A DNA stretch of 64,000 bases from Oscillospiraceae bacterium. GTDB taxonomy: Bacteria > Bacillota > Clostridia > UBA1381 > UBA9506. Where the stretch lies: contig SVJS01000002.1 in assembly GCA_015068855.1 (NCBI GenBank), forward strand, positions 1 to 64,000, written 5' to 3'. Each line of letters begins with the position of its first letter. Position 1 is the stretch's first letter. The notes under the pieces are model-generated. The model made no database searches, was not told where the DNA came from, and saw only the letters and a program-made list of their open reading frames with translations. Below, piece by piece: positions 63,952 through 64,000 of this stretch. The translations under genes were made by a program, and so were the position numbers.

Positions 63952-64000
63952 GTTATGGTAATTGTGCACTAGTAGAGGCGGTCCGCTGCTCGCTTGCCGG

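Overview
This window looks like chromosomal DNA of a low-to-mid GC, anaerobic, endospore-forming member of the Clostridia (Firmicutes). The evidence is the S10-spc-alpha ribosomal protein cluster in Firmicutes order, the zinc form of S14 (type Z), zinc-finger L32 and L36, a T-box leader, SLH surface-layer protein, the SCIFF peptide with its radical SAM maturase, DnaD/DnaI-type primosome genes, Veg, and several sporulation-linked genes (SpoIIM, YtxC and a PdaB-like deacetylase). Rubrerythrin and ferritin genes point to an oxygen-sensitive lifestyle. I cannot name a genus from sequence alone. No rRNA operon, CRISPR array, intact prophage or transposase was seen.

Layout. 1-1340: the 3' end of a large surface or secreted protein and a small unknown peptide. 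1407-1620: an intergenic repeat cluster. 1656-3684: an oxidative-stress and iron block (PerR/Fur-type regulator with its own operator, reverse rubrerythrin, ferritin, BFD-like [2Fe-2S] protein). 3770-6452: an apparent isoleucine-type T-box controlling an unusual HTH-cupin-acyl-CoA ligase fusion. 6494-7657: a CDF metal exporter. 7750-24290: a structured leader with an internal terminator, then rpsJ through rplQ, including secY, adk, map, a KOW protein, infA and rpoA. 24390-26984: an SLH protein on the minus strand. 27350-31514: a FAD oxidoreductase, a DMT transporter, SpoIIM and a XerD-type recombinase. 31570-34907: HtpG with a CIRCE-like operator, and a membrane HtrA protease, both minus.

35046-35590 is a non-coding patch with tRNA-derived direct repeats next to a real tRNA-Ser(UGA). 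35705-40976 (minus) carries an SGNH hydrolase, an RlmD/TrmA-type methyltransferase, the SCIFF pair (scfB, scfA), a TIGR04086 membrane protein, yajC and a DJ-1/PfpI protein. 41082-42684 (plus) has two conserved clostridial proteins, the second being YtxC. 42718-45345 (minus) has a ClC channel and a CPA2 antiporter. 45677-47546 (plus) has two cell-wall enzymes. 47588-48953 is the infC-rpmI-rplT operon with an attenuator. 49069-53137 (minus) is dnaD-dnaI-prs-queA behind a hairpin-rich leader. rpsO and veg follow (minus), then yceD-rpmF, a DUF512 radical SAM protein, der, plsY, gpsA, ftsY and a UPF0182 membrane protein. The window ends just after a strong promoter whose product lies outside.

The most interesting points are three. 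First, the Ile-type T-box upstream of a medium-chain acyl-CoA-synthetase-like fusion suggests isoleucine made from salvaged 2-methylbutyrate. Second, the dnaD leader has stacked perfect hairpins and a competing pairing near the ribosome-binding site. Third, the SCIFF pair is followed by rlmD where secDF is commonly found. All function calls come from motif reading and family knowledge; no searches were run.
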